The notes under the pieces are model-generated. The model made no database searches and was not told where the DNA came from. It saw nothing but the letters and a program-made list of their open reading frames with translations. From Pseudomonas sp. 8Z (GTDB lineage Bacteria > Pseudomonadota > Gammaproteobacteria > Pseudomonadales > Pseudomonadaceae): a DNA stretch of 64,000 nucleotides. The translations under genes and the position numbers were made by a program. Positions 37,240 to 46,650 of this stretch are shown here, piece after piece. Where the stretch lies: assembly GCF_902506535.1 (NCBI RefSeq), contig NZ_LR733824.1, positions 712,526 through 776,525 on the forward strand, in the 5' to 3' direction. Within the stretch, counting starts at the first letter, position 1. Each line of letters opens with the position of its first letter.

Positions 37240-37602
37240 GATCGTGTTTCGCTTCTCTAAGGTCTTGGACAGGTCAGGTCTCGCCCGGCTCGCTTGAGCT
37301 TGGGCTGGCGCCGAACTGCACGCTTGGCGTGCACCCAGCTTTGACAAAGCGCGGGATTATATAGCCTAAATCGCCTCGACGCAGCCGCAAGGCAGCACCC
37401 GAAGCGCATTTGCACAAATGATTTAGCAAGCGACCAAGCACCATCAGACCAGGCTTTTAGGACGAGAATGAACTCGATGCTATTAATAGCCTCAGAATAT
37501 TCATGTAATTGATATAAGCCAAAACGGACTCAATCACCACCGTGCTAGGCTTTGCGCAAAATCGGGACAGCCATTTCCCGAGCCACATGAAAGGAGAAAA
37601 CC
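37240..37602. promoter_or_regulatory. aspS-dps divergent intergenic region
   Basis: No gene is evident in these 363 bp. The minus strand shows TATAAT at 37356-37361, a plausible -10 box for aspS, with only a weak -35. The stretch 37460-37560 is A/T-rich and probably holds the dps promoter. The AAAGGAG ribosome site of dps ends just before 37603. Confidence 0.45.
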
Positions 37603-38073
37603 ATGGATATAAACATCGGAATCGCCGAGCAGGACCGCGCCGACATCGCCGAAGGCCTCTCGCGCTTGCTGGCCGATACCTACACCCTCTACCTGAAAAC
37701 CCATAACTTTCACTGGAACGTGACCGGCCCGATGTTCAACACCCTGCATCTGATGTTCGAAGGGCAGTACACCGAGCTGGCCCTGGCTGTAGACGCAATC
37801 GCAGAGCGCATCCGCGCTCTCGGCTTCCCAGCGCCAGGCACCTATGCTGCGTACGCACGCCTATCTTCGATCAAAGAAGAAGAAGGCGTGCCAAACGCAG
37901 AAGGCATGATCAAACAACTGGTTGAAGGCCAAGAGGCCGTCGTACGCACAGCGCGCGGTATTTTCCCGCTGCTGGACAAAGTCAGCGATGAGCCTACGGC
38001 AGATCTGCTCACCCAGCGCATGCAAGTTCATGAAAAAACTGCCTGGATGCTACGCAGCCTCCTTGCAGCCTGA
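37603..38073 (+). CDS. dps: Dps-family ferritin-like DNA-protection protein
   Basis: The 156-residue protein has the Dps ferroxidase pattern across the dimer interface: [11 protein letters not shown] (His), [19 protein letters not shown] (Asp/Glu). It forms 12-subunit cages that oxidise and store iron and shield DNA in oxidative stress or starvation. The basic N-terminal DNA-binding tail of E. coli Dps is absent. AAAGGAG precedes the ATG. It is located beside aspS, as in P. aeruginosa. Confidence 0.94.
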   Translation: MDINIGIAEQDRADIAEGLSRLLADTYTLYLKTHNFHWNVTGPMFNTLHLMFEGQYTELALAVDAIAERIRALGFPAPGTYAAYARLSSIKEEEGVPNAEGMIKQLVEGQEAVVRTARGIFPLLDKVSDEPTADLLTQRMQVHEKTAWMLRSLLAA

Positions 38074-38080
38074 TTAACAT

Positions 38081-38105
38081 AAAGGCCCGGCTCGCCGGGC
38101 CTTTT
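38081..38105 (+). terminator. Rho-independent terminator of dps
   Basis: AAAGGCCCGG (38081-38090) and CCGGGCCTTT (38095-38104) form a 10-bp stem with a CTCG tetraloop followed by T. It lies eight bases after the dps stop. Confidence 0.9.
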
Positions 38106-38168
38106 CAATAGCCCTGCAACGCGCACTGATCTATGCTGTACACACAGTGACCACGCCACAGTGCACGT

Positions 38169-39236
38169 ATGCCCCCGCCCTCCAAGACCCCAACCGTCCT
38201 CGAACTCTTCCCCGAGGAAACCCGCGAAGCGGCTGAACTGCTAAAGCAAGCCGTTCCCCTGATGGTGCGCCACGAAATCCCCCCTAACCCCGTGCATTAC
38301 GCACTGTGGTATTGCTACAGCAAAGGCAGCGACCCTGAACTCAATCGACGCCTGGATAAAGTGGTCGAAGACTTCGATGCCTTCCCGCCAGAGATCGCAA
38401 CCAAGCTGTTTCGTGAATACGTGATACACGGCGAGCTCGAACAAGCACGCGCCAACCAGCAGCAGGTCATCGAACTGGTCGATGACATCGAAGATGACGT
38501 CTCGCGTAGTGTAAGCGGCAGCCAGAACTATCAACTCAGCCTGGCGCAAGGCTTGAGCGCATTACAGGAACCAATCATCGACGACCTGCCCAACGTGCTC
38601 AACGACCTGCAGGAAAGCACTCAGCTCATGCAGGATCAGCAAGAAAAATTTCTCTACCGTTTGCGCGCCGCACAGAACGAAATCCATCACCTGCGCAGCC
38701 AACTGGAACGCGCCCACCTCGCCGCGACCCTGGACAGCCTGACCCGCGTATTCAACCGCCACGCCTTCACCCGCCTGCTGGATCAGGCACTGGATGAATC
38801 CAGCACAGGCCTGGCCCTGGTCATACTGGACATCGATCACTTCAAGCAATTCAACGATCAATACGGCCACCCACTGGGTGACCGCGTACTGCAACACGTC
38901 GGACAATTGCTTCGCGATCAACTGCCAGCGCACGCCTTCGCCGCACGCTATGGCGGAGAGGAGTTCTGCGTGGTACTGCGCAATAGCGCCACTTTCGAGG
39001 ATGCCCACCGTTTTGCTGACCTTTTGCGCAACAAAATCCAGGCCCTGCGAGTGAAGGTACGCAGCACCGATCAGGTTCTAGACAGCATCACCGCATCCTT
39101 CGGCGTCGCCATGGCAGAACCAGGCGACACATTCGAAACCCTGCTCACCCGAGCCGATGACGCACTCTACCAAGCCAAGCGCGGCGGTCGTAACCAGGTT
39201 CACCCACTACTCAGCGAAAGCATGCTAAGCGCTTGA
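38169..39236 (+). CDS. GGDEF-domain diguanylate cyclase
   Basis: The 355-residue soluble protein has an N-terminal all-helical region (about 1-165) with a predicted coiled coil just before the GGDEF domain (about 185-350). The active-site loop reads ARYGGEEFCVV, so it should make cyclic di-GMP. The inhibitory RxxD site expected five residues before GGEEF is replaced by PAHA, implying little product inhibition. No membrane segment is present. The sensory role of the N-terminal domain is unknown. It stands alone between dps and the cold-shock-domain gene. Confidence 0.9.
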   Translation: MPPPSKTPTVLELFPEETREAAELLKQAVPLMVRHEIPPNPVHYALWYCYSKGSDPELNRRLDKVVEDFDAFPPEIATKLFREYVIHGELEQARANQQQVIELVDDIEDDVSRSVSGSQNYQLSLAQGLSALQEPIIDDLPNVLNDLQESTQLMQDQQEKFLYRLRAAQNEIHHLRSQLERAHLAATLDSLTRVFNRHAFTRLLDQALDESSTGLALVILDIDHFKQFNDQYGHPLGDRVLQHVGQLLRDQLPAHAFAARYGGEEFCVVLRNSATFEDAHRFADLLRNKIQALRVKVRSTDQVLDSITASFGVAMAEPGDTFETLLTRADDALYQAKRGGRNQVHPLLSESMLSA

Positions 39237-39378
39237 TTTGAGTAGCCCCTACCTTTGCTGTTAAATACGCCGCGCGCGTCGCGCTCTCTACCTGCGACGA
39301 CATGGCCCCGCGCCGCGACGGCCACATACCCATACCATTACCTGTAATGTCACCCTTGAATCAGTGAGCTCGTTGAAT

Positions 39379-40002
39379 ATGTTGAAAATCGCCCACCTAC
39401 TGGTGGGGCTTGCCGCCCTGCTACTCTCTCTATTTTTCGGCCTAAGCGCACCAGAAGGATTATTGGCCACACCAGATGCGCTGTATTTGGCCTTGATCGC
39501 CCTGCTCAATCTCGCCCTTGCCCCAAGCGCCCCACACAAACACCAGCAACTACAAAGCGTCGCAGGCACCCTGCTAATTCTGGCAGCCGGACTACAAACC
39601 CTGGTCCTGCTCGCCCCCCTGCCAAGCATCGGTAACCACCCTGCGATCTGGCTGAGCCTGCTGATTACCAGTCTCGCAGTGGCACTGCACTTGATTAGCC
39701 AGCTTCCACGCAGCGAGCGCACCACCAACGCCCCCAAAACCGAAGCGCCAGTGCAAACCCCAAGCATCAGCGCCCCGGAAGAGGAACGAGAAACCGGCAC
39801 CGTGAAGTGGTTCAACACATCCAAAGGCTTCGGCTTTATTTCTCGCGACTGTGGCGAAGATATTTTCGTGCACTTTCGCGCGATTCGCGGAGAAGGCCAC
39901 CGTGTACTGGTCGAAGGCCAACGTGTGGAGTTCTCCGTGATGCAACGCGACAAGGGCCTGCAGGCGGAAGACGTTATCGCCGCTGCTCCAGCGCGCCGCT
40001 AA
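39379..40002 (+). CDS. Membrane protein with C-terminal cold-shock domain
   Basis: The 207-residue protein has hydrophobic segments at about 3-25, 30-52, 65-85 and 92-112, then a hydrophilic linker, then a complete cold-shock domain at about 140-205. The domain includes [18 protein letters not shown] (RNP1) and IFVHF (RNP2). Free CspA-type proteins bind single-stranded RNA or DNA in the cytoplasm. Here the domain is tethered to the inner membrane. The orthologue beside dps in P. aeruginosa is annotated simply as a cold-shock protein. GTG at 39364 is an alternative start. Confidence 0.88.
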   Translation: MLKIAHLLVGLAALLLSLFFGLSAPEGLLATPDALYLALIALLNLALAPSAPHKHQQLQSVAGTLLILAAGLQTLVLLAPLPSIGNHPAIWLSLLITSLAVALHLISQLPRSERTTNAPKTEAPVQTPSISAPEEERETGTVKWFNTSKGFGFISRDCGEDIFVHFRAIRGEGHRVLVEGQRVEFSVMQRDKGLQAEDVIAAAPARR

Positions 40003-40020
40003 ATAGCACGCTAGAAAAGA

Positions 40021-40048
40021 AAAGCCCGCGCTAAAAAACGCGGGCTTT
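40021..40048. terminator. Bidirectional terminator between cold-shock-domain gene and slyX
   Basis: AAAGCCCGCG (40021-40030) pairs with CGCGGGCTTT (40039-40048) around an A-rich loop, with A and T runs outside. It separates the convergent genes at 39379-40002 and 40059-40265. Confidence 0.88.
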
Positions 40049-40058
40049 TCTTTGCTGA

Positions 40059-40265
40059 TCAATAATGCGGCGGCGGCGCATCGCTTTCGACGATACCGAC
40101 CTGCCCCTGCAACTCTTCCTGACGCCGCGCCAATGCCGCTAGCTGCAACTGCAAGCGCTCAATGCGCTTTTGCTGCTCGACCAACTCATCATTGAGCGCC
40201 TGAATAGTGTCATCCTGAAACGCCAAACGACTTTCCAACTCAGTTACGCGCGCCTCCAGGCTCAT
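40059..40265 (-). CDS. slyX: SlyX family protein
   Basis: The 68-residue coiled-coil protein [20 protein letters not shown]... ends in PPPHY, the conserved SlyX tail. The function is not established. It occurs widely in gammaproteobacteria. Its ATG overlaps the stop of the HIT gene by four bases (ATGA), so the two are translated together. Confidence 0.93.
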   Translation of the reverse strand: MSLEARVTELESRLAFQDDTIQALNDELVEQQKRIERLQLQLAALARRQEELQGQVGIVESDAPPPHY

Positions 40266-40693
40266 ACAACATCCTCCGCAAAATGGAAGCTGTCCGTCAG
40301 CACCAAGCGCAGCTTGTGCTTGAGCACCTCGATCTGCTCAGACGTATAAGCAACAGCCGGATGCCGCCCCCAGACCGGGGCAGGCCAGGCCAGATCACCC
40401 TGTTTGCGCACAATCACATGCATGTGCAACTGGCTCACCACATTGCCAAGCGTCGCAACATTCATCTTGTCTGCGGCAAAAGTATCCTTCAGCGTTTCGG
40501 CTAGCAGCGTCGTCTCCAGCCAGAGTTGACGCTGATCCTCAGCATCCAACTGAAACAGCTCGCTAACCTCCTCACGCCTGGGCACGAGAATGAACCAGGG
40601 ATACTGGGCATCATTCATCAACAACAAGCGACTCAACGGAAAGTCTCCAACCAACAGGCAGTCCTGCTGCAAACGTGAATCCAGCGTGAACAT
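40262..40693 (-). CDS. HIT-domain protein (diadenosine polyphosphate hydrolase-like)
   Basis: The protein has 143 residues from the ATG at 40693 ([17 protein letters not shown]), which follows GGAGAG. The open frame to 40999 is non-homologous. The histidine triad region reads [11 protein letters not shown]: the first two histidines, including the catalytic middle one, are present and the third is isoleucine, as in a known proteobacterial HIT subgroup. It probably hydrolyses or transfers nucleotidyl groups. It is in an operon with slyX and possibly with the 33-codon ORF upstream. Confidence 0.9.
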   Translation of the reverse strand: MFTLDSRLQQDCLLVGDFPLSRLLLMNDAQYPWFILVPRREEVSELFQLDAEDQRQLWLETTLLAETLKDTFAADKMNVATLGNVVSQLHMHVIVRKQGDLAWPAPVWGRHPAVAYTSEQIEVLKHKLRLVLTDSFHFAEDVV

Positions 40694-40746
40694 GACATCT
40701 CTCCTATACAGCCTTGCCACAAGCTTAGCGCGGGCGAACACCCCAA

Positions 40747-40848
40747 TCAGAAGTCGCGCAGCATACGCAGAGCACGCCGCCAGAGCACCCGAAAAACGCG
40801 CACCAGATAGAGGCGCACCAGCAAACACACCGCATAGACGCGCACCAT
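40747..40848 (-). CDS. Putative 33-residue basic amphipathic peptide
   Basis: An ORF of 33 codons begins at ATG 40848, seven bases after AGGA, and ends 53 bp before the HIT gene. The product starts MVRVYAVCLLVRLYLV and has nine arginines spaced every three to four residues among Val, Leu, Tyr and Phe, followed by an acidic end (RDF). It could form a membrane-associated helix. I recognise no family. Ribosome site, codon use and operon position support it. There is no proof of expression. Confidence 0.5.
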   Translation of the reverse strand: MVRVYAVCLLVRLYLVRVFRVLWRRALRMLRDF

Positions 40849-41361
40849 TTTGTTTCCTAACGTAATACCCGGCACCATGCGTTACCGACAACGCGCCTTC
40901 AAGACAGCGCGCCAAACTGACTTCCCGCCTCCAAGAAAAACAAGGTTCGAGCGAACCTAGACCAAGCCTCACGGGGCCTAACCCCAGCCAGACGTGCATC
41001 CGAGCAGACAGAGAGCGGTAAAAATCAACAAATTAGCTCGCCAAGATGAAATTGTGCACGACTCTTGCTAACACTCTCAGCAATGCTCGGTAAGCCGTGC
41101 AGTCGACCAATAACAGCGGCATCTGGCACCCACCAAGTCGCGAAGGCGTCGGGCTGACATAGCACAAGAAGCAGAGCTATACATTTGCGACATTCTTCCA
41201 GCTCGATGCGACATGAGCCTCAAGAAGTCGTCAGAGATAGACTGTAACTATCGCCAACATTGGCCGAGTGCTATAAGTTAGCGCCGACACAAAAAGAAAG
41301 AGCCGCCCATATAACAAAATAGTGGGCAGCGCAACTCTTCCAAACCAAAGGAGCAATCACG
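40849..41361. promoter_or_regulatory. Long intergenic region upstream of oprD
   Basis: These 513 bp contain no convincing gene. AGGTTCG (40943-40949) and CGAACCT (40952-40958) form a small hairpin followed on the minus strand by a T-rich tract, a possible attenuator in front of the small ORF. Near oprD, GCCCA (about 41305) and TGGGC (about 41323) could fold in the 5' leader. A good AAAGGAG precedes the oprD ATG. oprD of P. aeruginosa is controlled by several regulators. None of their sites could be assigned here by eye. Confidence 0.4.
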
Positions 41362-42645
41362 ATGCAAGTGATGAAGTGGAGCGTAATCGCCCTGGCAGTA
41401 GCTGCGGGCACCAGCCAACTGGCCTTCGCCAGCGCGCAGTCCGAGTCGAACGGTTTCATTGAAGACAGCAGCTTCAATATCCTGAACCGTGCCTTGTACC
41501 ACAACCGCGATTACAAGAATGGTGCAAGCACCCTCACAGACTCAGCCTCGACCAAACGTAATGGCTACAGCGAAGAGTTCGGTCTGGGTATTCGCCTGAT
41601 GTATGAGTCTGGCTTCACCCAAGGTACCGTTGGCGTAGGTGTTGACGCCCACTCCCTGAGCAGCATCAAGCTTGATACAGGTAAAGGCCGCGCCGGCATT
41701 GGCCAATTCTCCAGAAATGGTGAAGGTGAAGCCGAGGACACCCAAAGCGAAGTCGGCGGCGCTATCAAGTTCCGCGTATCTGATACCGTACTAAAGTATG
41801 GCAACCAGATTGTAGCCAGCCCCGTTTTCTCCACTGACGATGCCCGGATCCTTCCAGAAGTAGCCACTGGCACCTTGATTACCAGCAATGAGATTGAAGG
41901 CCTCGAGCTAACAGCAGGTCGTTTCACCGCCATCAGCCGCCAGACAGGAACAGGCCGTGATGGCCGAGAGCTGACTGAGGCAAATATCGTTGGCGCCAAC
42001 TACAGCTTCACTGAAAACTTCAGCGGCGGCGTACATGCGTCGGATGTCGAAGATCACTTCAAGAAGAAGTATGTCAACCTGAACTACAATCTGCCTCTAG
42101 CAGAAAGCCAGGCTCTGAACTTTGATTTCAACGCTTACAAAACCGACGATGACGGTCGCAAACTGTCAGGCGATATCGATAACAAGATTTGGAGCCTTGC
42201 TGCTGCTTATTCCTTCGGCGCACACAAGCTGACCCTGGCTCACCAGCGCTCTTCGGGTAATTCTTCTTACGCCTACGGCGTTGATGGCGGCGGTAGTATT
42301 TTCCTCGCTAACTCCATTCAGTACTCTGACTTTGACCGCGAAGATGAGCGTTCCTGGCAAGTACGATATGACATCAACATGGCTGAGTACGGTGTCCCCG
42401 GCCTGAGCTTCATGACTCGCTATGTCACCGGCGACAACATCAATTACGGCGCAGGCACCGAAGAAGGCAAAGAGAAGGAGTTCAACTTCGAAACCAAGTA
42501 CGTCATACAGGAAGGTGCAGCTAAAGACCTGTCCTTCCGTCTTCGTAGCGCCATCTATCGCGCCAATAGCATTCAGAATGCTAACTATGGTTCCGACAAC
42601 AATGACTTCCGCGTAATTATTGAATACCCGTTGGAAGTCCTGTAA
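41362..42645 (+). CDS. oprD: OprD-family outer-membrane porin
   Basis: The 427-residue porin has a signal peptide (MQVMKWSVIALAVAAGTSQLAFA) and an 18-strand OprD barrel. Segments such as YESGFTQGTVGVGVDA, DNKIWSLAAAYSFGAHKLTLAHQ, SIFLANSIQYSDFD and AKDLSFRLRSA are diagnostic. It has the same place as oprD (PA0958) of P. aeruginosa, upstream of proS, and would admit basic amino acids and carbapenems. The loop sequences differ from that protein, so substrate range is uncertain. Confidence 0.92.
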   Translation: MQVMKWSVIALAVAAGTSQLAFASAQSESNGFIEDSSFNILNRALYHNRDYKNGASTLTDSASTKRNGYSEEFGLGIRLMYESGFTQGTVGVGVDAHSLSSIKLDTGKGRAGIGQFSRNGEGEAEDTQSEVGGAIKFRVSDTVLKYGNQIVASPVFSTDDARILPEVATGTLITSNEIEGLELTAGRFTAISRQTGTGRDGRELTEANIVGANYSFTENFSGGVHASDVEDHFKKKYVNLNYNLPLAESQALNFDFNAYKTDDDGRKLSGDIDNKIWSLAAAYSFGAHKLTLAHQRSSGNSSYAYGVDGGGSIFLANSIQYSDFDREDERSWQVRYDINMAEYGVPGLSFMTRYVTGDNINYGAGTEEGKEKEFNFETKYVIQEGAAKDLSFRLRSAIYRANSIQNANYGSDNNDFRVIIEYPLEVL

Positions 42646-42716
42646 GGATCAAAGTTGCTAGTTCAAGCAGCCTAAGCTTCATAGAAGTCTCAGGTGCGCC
42701 TGATCGGTAGAAAGAG

Positions 42717-42750
42717 AATCCGATGCTTGAAAACAAGCATCGGATTTTTT
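42717..42750 (+). terminator. Rho-independent terminator of oprD
   Basis: A 13-bp perfect stem, AATCCGATGCTTG (42717-42729) with CAAGCATCGGATT (42734-42746), has an AAAA loop and a run of six T. It lies about 70 bp after the oprD stop. Confidence 0.93.
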
Positions 42751-43072
42751 ATACACCCTTCAACAATTAAACATTATCGCAACTACATACCTGCGAGTTT
42801 TTCCTAACAAGTCAATCTTTATACATGTAGCTTTCGTATCATTTGCAAACTCACGGCAATATAGAAACGTCAAGCACACAGTTTTTTTCGAGTCAATCAT
42901 GCTCAGATAACCTTGGCTATCGAGGGAGCACCCTGAATCAGGGATTGCACCTCACTCTAGCCACTCCCTATACCTCCCCCCAATGAACGTCGCTGCGTCC
43001 TGTACGCCACTGTATAGGCACCGTACAATGCCGCCCTACTCCAAGCCCTCGTAATCGACAGAACGGCCAAAC
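42751..43072. promoter_or_regulatory. Gap upstream of proS
   Basis: These 322 bp after the oprD terminator hold no gene that I can support. The first half is A/T-rich and is the likely place of the proS promoter. No clear riboswitch or T-box fold was recognised. Confidence 0.4.
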
Positions 43073-44788
43073 ATGCGTACCAGTCAGTTCCTGCTCTCGA
43101 CCCTGAAAGAAACCCCTTCCGATGCCGTGGTGATCAGCCACCAACTGATGCTGCGTGCCGGCATGATCCGCAAGCTGGCCTCTGGCCTGTACACCTGGCT
43201 GCCGATGGGCCTGCGCGTGCTGCGTAAGGTGGAGAACGTGGTGCGCGAAGAGATGAACGCTGCTGGCGCCCTGGAAGTGCTGATGCCCGCCATCCAGCCA
43301 GCCGAGCTGTGGCAGGAATCCGGTCGCTGGGTGCAATACGGCCCCGAGCTGCTGCGCATCAAGGATCGTCATGATCGCGAGTTCTGCGTCGGCCCAACCC
43401 ACGAGGAAGTCATCACCGACTTGGCCCGCAATGAGCTGAACAGCTACAAGCAGTTGCCAATCAACTTCTACCAGATCCAAACCAAGTTCCGTGACGAGAT
43501 TCGTCCGCGCTTCGGCCTGATGCGCGGACGCGAGTTCCTCATGAAGGACGCTTACTCCTTCCATGCTGACCAGGCTTCCCTGCAGGAAACCTACGACCGC
43601 ATGCATCAGGCGTACTGCAACGTATTCACCCGCCTGGGTCTGAATTTCCGCCCGGTGCAGGCCGATACCGGCTCCATCGGCGGTACTGGCTCGCATGAAT
43701 TCCATGTGCTGGCCGACTCCGGCGAAGACGATATCGCCTTCAGCGACAGCTCCGACTACGCCGCCAACATCGAGAAGGCCGAAGCCCTGCCGCGCGAGAA
43801 AGTGCGCCCGGCACCGACCGAAGAACTGCGCCTGGTCGACACCCCAAATGCGAAAACCATCGCCGCTCTGGTCGAAGGCTTCAACCTGCCGATCGAGAAG
43901 ACCATCAAGACCCTGATCGTGCATGCTGCCGAAGAAGGCAAGCTGATCGCCCTGGTAGTGCGTGGCGACCATGAGCTCAACGAGATTAAGGCCGCCAACC
44001 TGGAGCAGGTCGCCAACCCGCTGACCATGGCCAGCGACGCCGAGCTGCGCGCCGCCATCGGTGCCGGTGCAGGTTCCCTCGGCCCGCTGAATCTACCGCT
44101 GCCCATCATCATCGACCGCTCCGTGGAACTGATGAGCGACTTCGCTATTGGCGCCAACATCGACGACAAGCACTACTTCGGCGTCAACTGGGAGCGCGAC
44201 CTGCCGGTGCCGACCGTAGCCGACCTGCGCAATGTCGTTGAAGGCGATCCGAGCCCCGATGGCCAAGGCACGCTGGTAATCAAGCGCGGCATCGAAGTCG
44301 GCCACATCTTCCAGCTCGGCACCAAGTACAGCGAAGCGATGAACTGCCAGGTGCTGGGCGAGAACGGCAAACCGGTAGTCCTGACCATGGGCTGCTACGG
44401 CATCGGCGTTTCCCGCGTGGTTGCTGCCGCCATCGAGCAGAACTTCGATGAGCGCGGCATTCGCTGGAACGACGCCCTGGCGCCCTTCCAGATCGCTCTG
44501 GTGCCACTGCGCTACGAAACCGAGCAAGTGCGCGAAGCCACCGACAAGCTCTACGCCGAACTGACCGCTGCCGGTTACGAAGTGCTGCTGGACGATCGCG
44601 ACAAGAAGACCAGCCCCGGCATCAAGTTCGCCGACATGGAGCTGATCGGCATTCCGCATCGCATCGTGGTCAGCGATCGCGGCCTGGCCGAGGGCAACCT
44701 CGAATACAAGAGCCGCGCCGAAACCGAACCGCAGTCCATCGCCCTGGCCGACGTTCTGCCCTTCCTGCAAGCCCGTATCAGCCGCTGA
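43073..44788 (+). CDS. proS: Prolyl-tRNA synthetase
   Basis: The 571-residue class II synthetase starts [18 protein letters not shown]. The catalytic core includes [13 protein letters not shown] and [26 protein letters not shown]. An editing domain that clears Ala-tRNA-Pro is inserted at about 225-400, and an anticodon-binding domain lies at about 470-571. This is the bacterial long form with the INS domain. It is followed 24 bp later by a lipoprotein gene on the same strand. Confidence 0.97.
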   Translation: MRTSQFLLSTLKETPSDAVVISHQLMLRAGMIRKLASGLYTWLPMGLRVLRKVENVVREEMNAAGALEVLMPAIQPAELWQESGRWVQYGPELLRIKDRHDREFCVGPTHEEVITDLARNELNSYKQLPINFYQIQTKFRDEIRPRFGLMRGREFLMKDAYSFHADQASLQETYDRMHQAYCNVFTRLGLNFRPVQADTGSIGGTGSHEFHVLADSGEDDIAFSDSSDYAANIEKAEALPREKVRPAPTEELRLVDTPNAKTIAALVEGFNLPIEKTIKTLIVHAAEEGKLIALVVRGDHELNEIKAANLEQVANPLTMASDAELRAAIGAGAGSLGPLNLPLPIIIDRSVELMSDFAIGANIDDKHYFGVNWERDLPVPTVADLRNVVEGDPSPDGQGTLVIKRGIEVGHIFQLGTKYSEAMNCQVLGENGKPVVLTMGCYGIGVSRVVAAAIEQNFDERGIRWNDALAPFQIALVPLRYETEQVREATDKLYAELTAAGYEVLLDDRDKKTSPGIKFADMELIGIPHRIVVSDRGLAEGNLEYKSRAETEPQSIALADVLPFLQARISR

Positions 44789-44811
44789 TCACACCGCACC
44801 GTCGAGCCATC

Positions 44812-45765
44812 ATGCACACGAGCTACAACCTTCGTTTCATCGGCGCCGCCCTGTGCGGCGCCTTTTTCCTCAGCGGTTGCGCCAATCACCTACCGCAACG
44901 CAGCGAGCATGAGGAGCGCGTCGAGCGCAAACTGCTGGATCACACCCTGCAGATCGACGTGGGTGAACCCAAGGTGCTGGAGTTGCCGCAACGGCGCGTT
45001 CGTGTGCATGAACAAAAAAGCTTCGAAGTCACCGATTTCGAGGTCACTCGCCGCTACGACCGCTATACCCCCTATCAGCCATGGCGCGAAATTTATGAAG
45101 TGCCCATGGGCGCCGTTGCTGTGGTCGCCGGTGTCGGCGCCAACGTGCTCAACGTGGCGTTACTCGGCAGCCTGCCGGAAACCGCGACGCGCGACTGGAT
45201 CAGCTACGGCATGGCGGGCCTCAACCCGTTCATGAACGTGGAGTCCAACGGTCGCGCCGAGCAGAACCTGGCCAGCATCGACGAAGTGCAGCAGGATCGG
45301 CACATGGAATACAGCAACCTGCCGTGGGCCGAACGCCCAGTACAGGTCACAGCCGGCCAACAGCAGTTCGAGCTACTGACTGACCGTAATGGTGTGCTAC
45401 GCCTGAACCTGTTGGACAGTCCTTTCAGCGAACAGGATGTTGGCCGTATCAGCAGCCTGCAGTTGAGCATTGAGGACGAGCAAGGTGAAGCAAAGGCCGA
45501 AGCCAATCTCGTGGTCAGCCATACCCTGCGCGGCAAACTGCACGAAGCTCACGATCTGATCTTCGAGGACTTGGAAGGCGGCGACGTGGCGCAGTGGGTG
45601 CATCGCGTCAAGCGCTTGTCCGACCTTGGCCTTGAGGAAGAAGCCAGTGAGCTGGAACAAAGCCTGATCGAGCTGACGCGCAACGATCCAGAGCTGCAGG
45701 ACGCCTTCCTCAAAGCGCTCTTGCATGATGCCGGTAGGCTGGCAGCCGACCCAGAGGCACGCTGA
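44812..45765 (+). CDS. Hypothetical outer-membrane-type lipoprotein
   Basis: The 317-residue protein has a lipoprotein signal ending FFLSGC (cysteine near 23) and then an N-terminal region rich in charged residues. A hydrophobic stretch lies at about 98-122 (MGAVAVVAGVGANVLNVALLG), then a beta-rich region, then a helical C-terminus. No enzymatic motif is seen. The same gene follows proS in P. aeruginosa (PA0955-like), so it is conserved but unstudied. It is probably co-transcribed with proS. Confidence 0.8.
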   Translation: MHTSYNLRFIGAALCGAFFLSGCANHLPQRSEHEERVERKLLDHTLQIDVGEPKVLELPQRRVRVHEQKSFEVTDFEVTRRYDRYTPYQPWREIYEVPMGAVAVVAGVGANVLNVALLGSLPETATRDWISYGMAGLNPFMNVESNGRAEQNLASIDEVQQDRHMEYSNLPWAERPVQVTAGQQQFELLTDRNGVLRLNLLDSPFSEQDVGRISSLQLSIEDEQGEAKAEANLVVSHTLRGKLHEAHDLIFEDLEGGDVAQWVHRVKRLSDLGLEEEASELEQSLIELTRNDPELQDAFLKALLHDAGRLAADPEAR

Positions 45766-45786
45766 GGGCACGGCCCTTGAAGCGGC

Positions 45787-46467
45787 TTACAGTGGTTTGA
45801 GCAACAGCAACAGGGAAACCGGCTGTACGCTCTCCGGGTGCAATGGTTCCTGCAGCCACTCCAGGCGCCAGCCGGTGGCTGCAATCAAACTCAGCCAGGA
45901 CTGCAGGGTGCGGAAGAACCAGGGCATAGGCGCCTGAAAGCCCTCACCGAAACCGACGAAATCTTCGACGCGCCAACCATCCTGATACGGTTCGCCATGG
46001 CGCGCCCGCCAGGGGTGCAGCGTTTGGATCAACAGGCAGCCATTGGGCGCCAGGAGCGGGTGCAAGTTGCGCATCAATGCATCGAGTGGCTCCTCAAGCA
46101 ACGCAAAATTGCATACCAACACCTCGAACTGACCCAACTGCTCAGCCTGGCCTTGCAGCTCTGCATAGCCACAGACACGGTACTGGCTGCCCCCCTTGCA
46201 GGCGGCACGCGCCTTTTCGATCAGAGGGGCAGAAGCATCCACGCCAACAGACGTAATGCCATGCTCAGCCAGGCCTCTGCATAGCCACCCCTCACCACAG
46301 CCAATGTCGAGCACACGACTCGGTTGCAAGGCCAGCACCGCCTGCAGGATCGCAGCATCCGTCACCAGGCGTCGGCTCTCAATGCGTTGCTCGCGCACGG
46401 CGGCAGCCCAGGCATCGGCGTTAGCCTGCCAACTCATCCTCAGTTGCTCACGGTGATCTCGCTGCAT
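45787..46467 (-). CDS. Class I SAM-dependent methyltransferase
   Basis: The protein is about 226 residues from ATG 46467 (MQRDHREQLRMSW). An ATG at 46437 (MSWQANADAW) is also possible. The SAM-binding motif I is VLDIGCGEGWLCRGLAEHG (near 50), then GVDAS and a VLVCNFALLEE motif. The UbiE/small-molecule methyltransferase-like fold gives no hint of substrate. It converges on the lipoprotein gene with 21 bp between stops. Confidence 0.82.
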   Translation of the reverse strand: MQRDHREQLRMSWQANADAWAAAVREQRIESRRLVTDAAILQAVLALQPSRVLDIGCGEGWLCRGLAEHGITSVGVDASAPLIEKARAACKGGSQYRVCGYAELQGQAEQLGQFEVLVCNFALLEEPLDALMRNLHPLLAPNGCLLIQTLHPWRARHGEPYQDGWRVEDFVGFGEGFQAPMPWFFRTLQSWLSLIAATGWRLEWLQEPLHPESVQPVSLLLLLKPL

Positions 46468-46650
46468 ACACACGTCCGCACACGGGTTTGCCAAACATTC
46501 TATGGTTTGCACGACCCGCAATGGCATGGCGCCACGCAGATGATCGCCCGGCAACGATGCCAGACGCGATCTAGACTGTCATCAACGACCAGGCGAGCAT
46601 TTGCTCACAGGTTGCGTCCCGTGCGCTCAAACCGGCATGCAGTGGGGGCG

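Noticed and set aside
40943..40958. Hairpin with T-rich flank as a terminator
   Set aside because: There is no gene ending upstream of it on the minus strand; kept only as a possible attenuator in the intergenic description.
40694..40999. 102-codon N-terminal extension of the HIT protein
   Set aside because: Non-homologous, Arg/Gly/Ala-rich; the ATG at 40693 has a good ribosome site and gives the family length.
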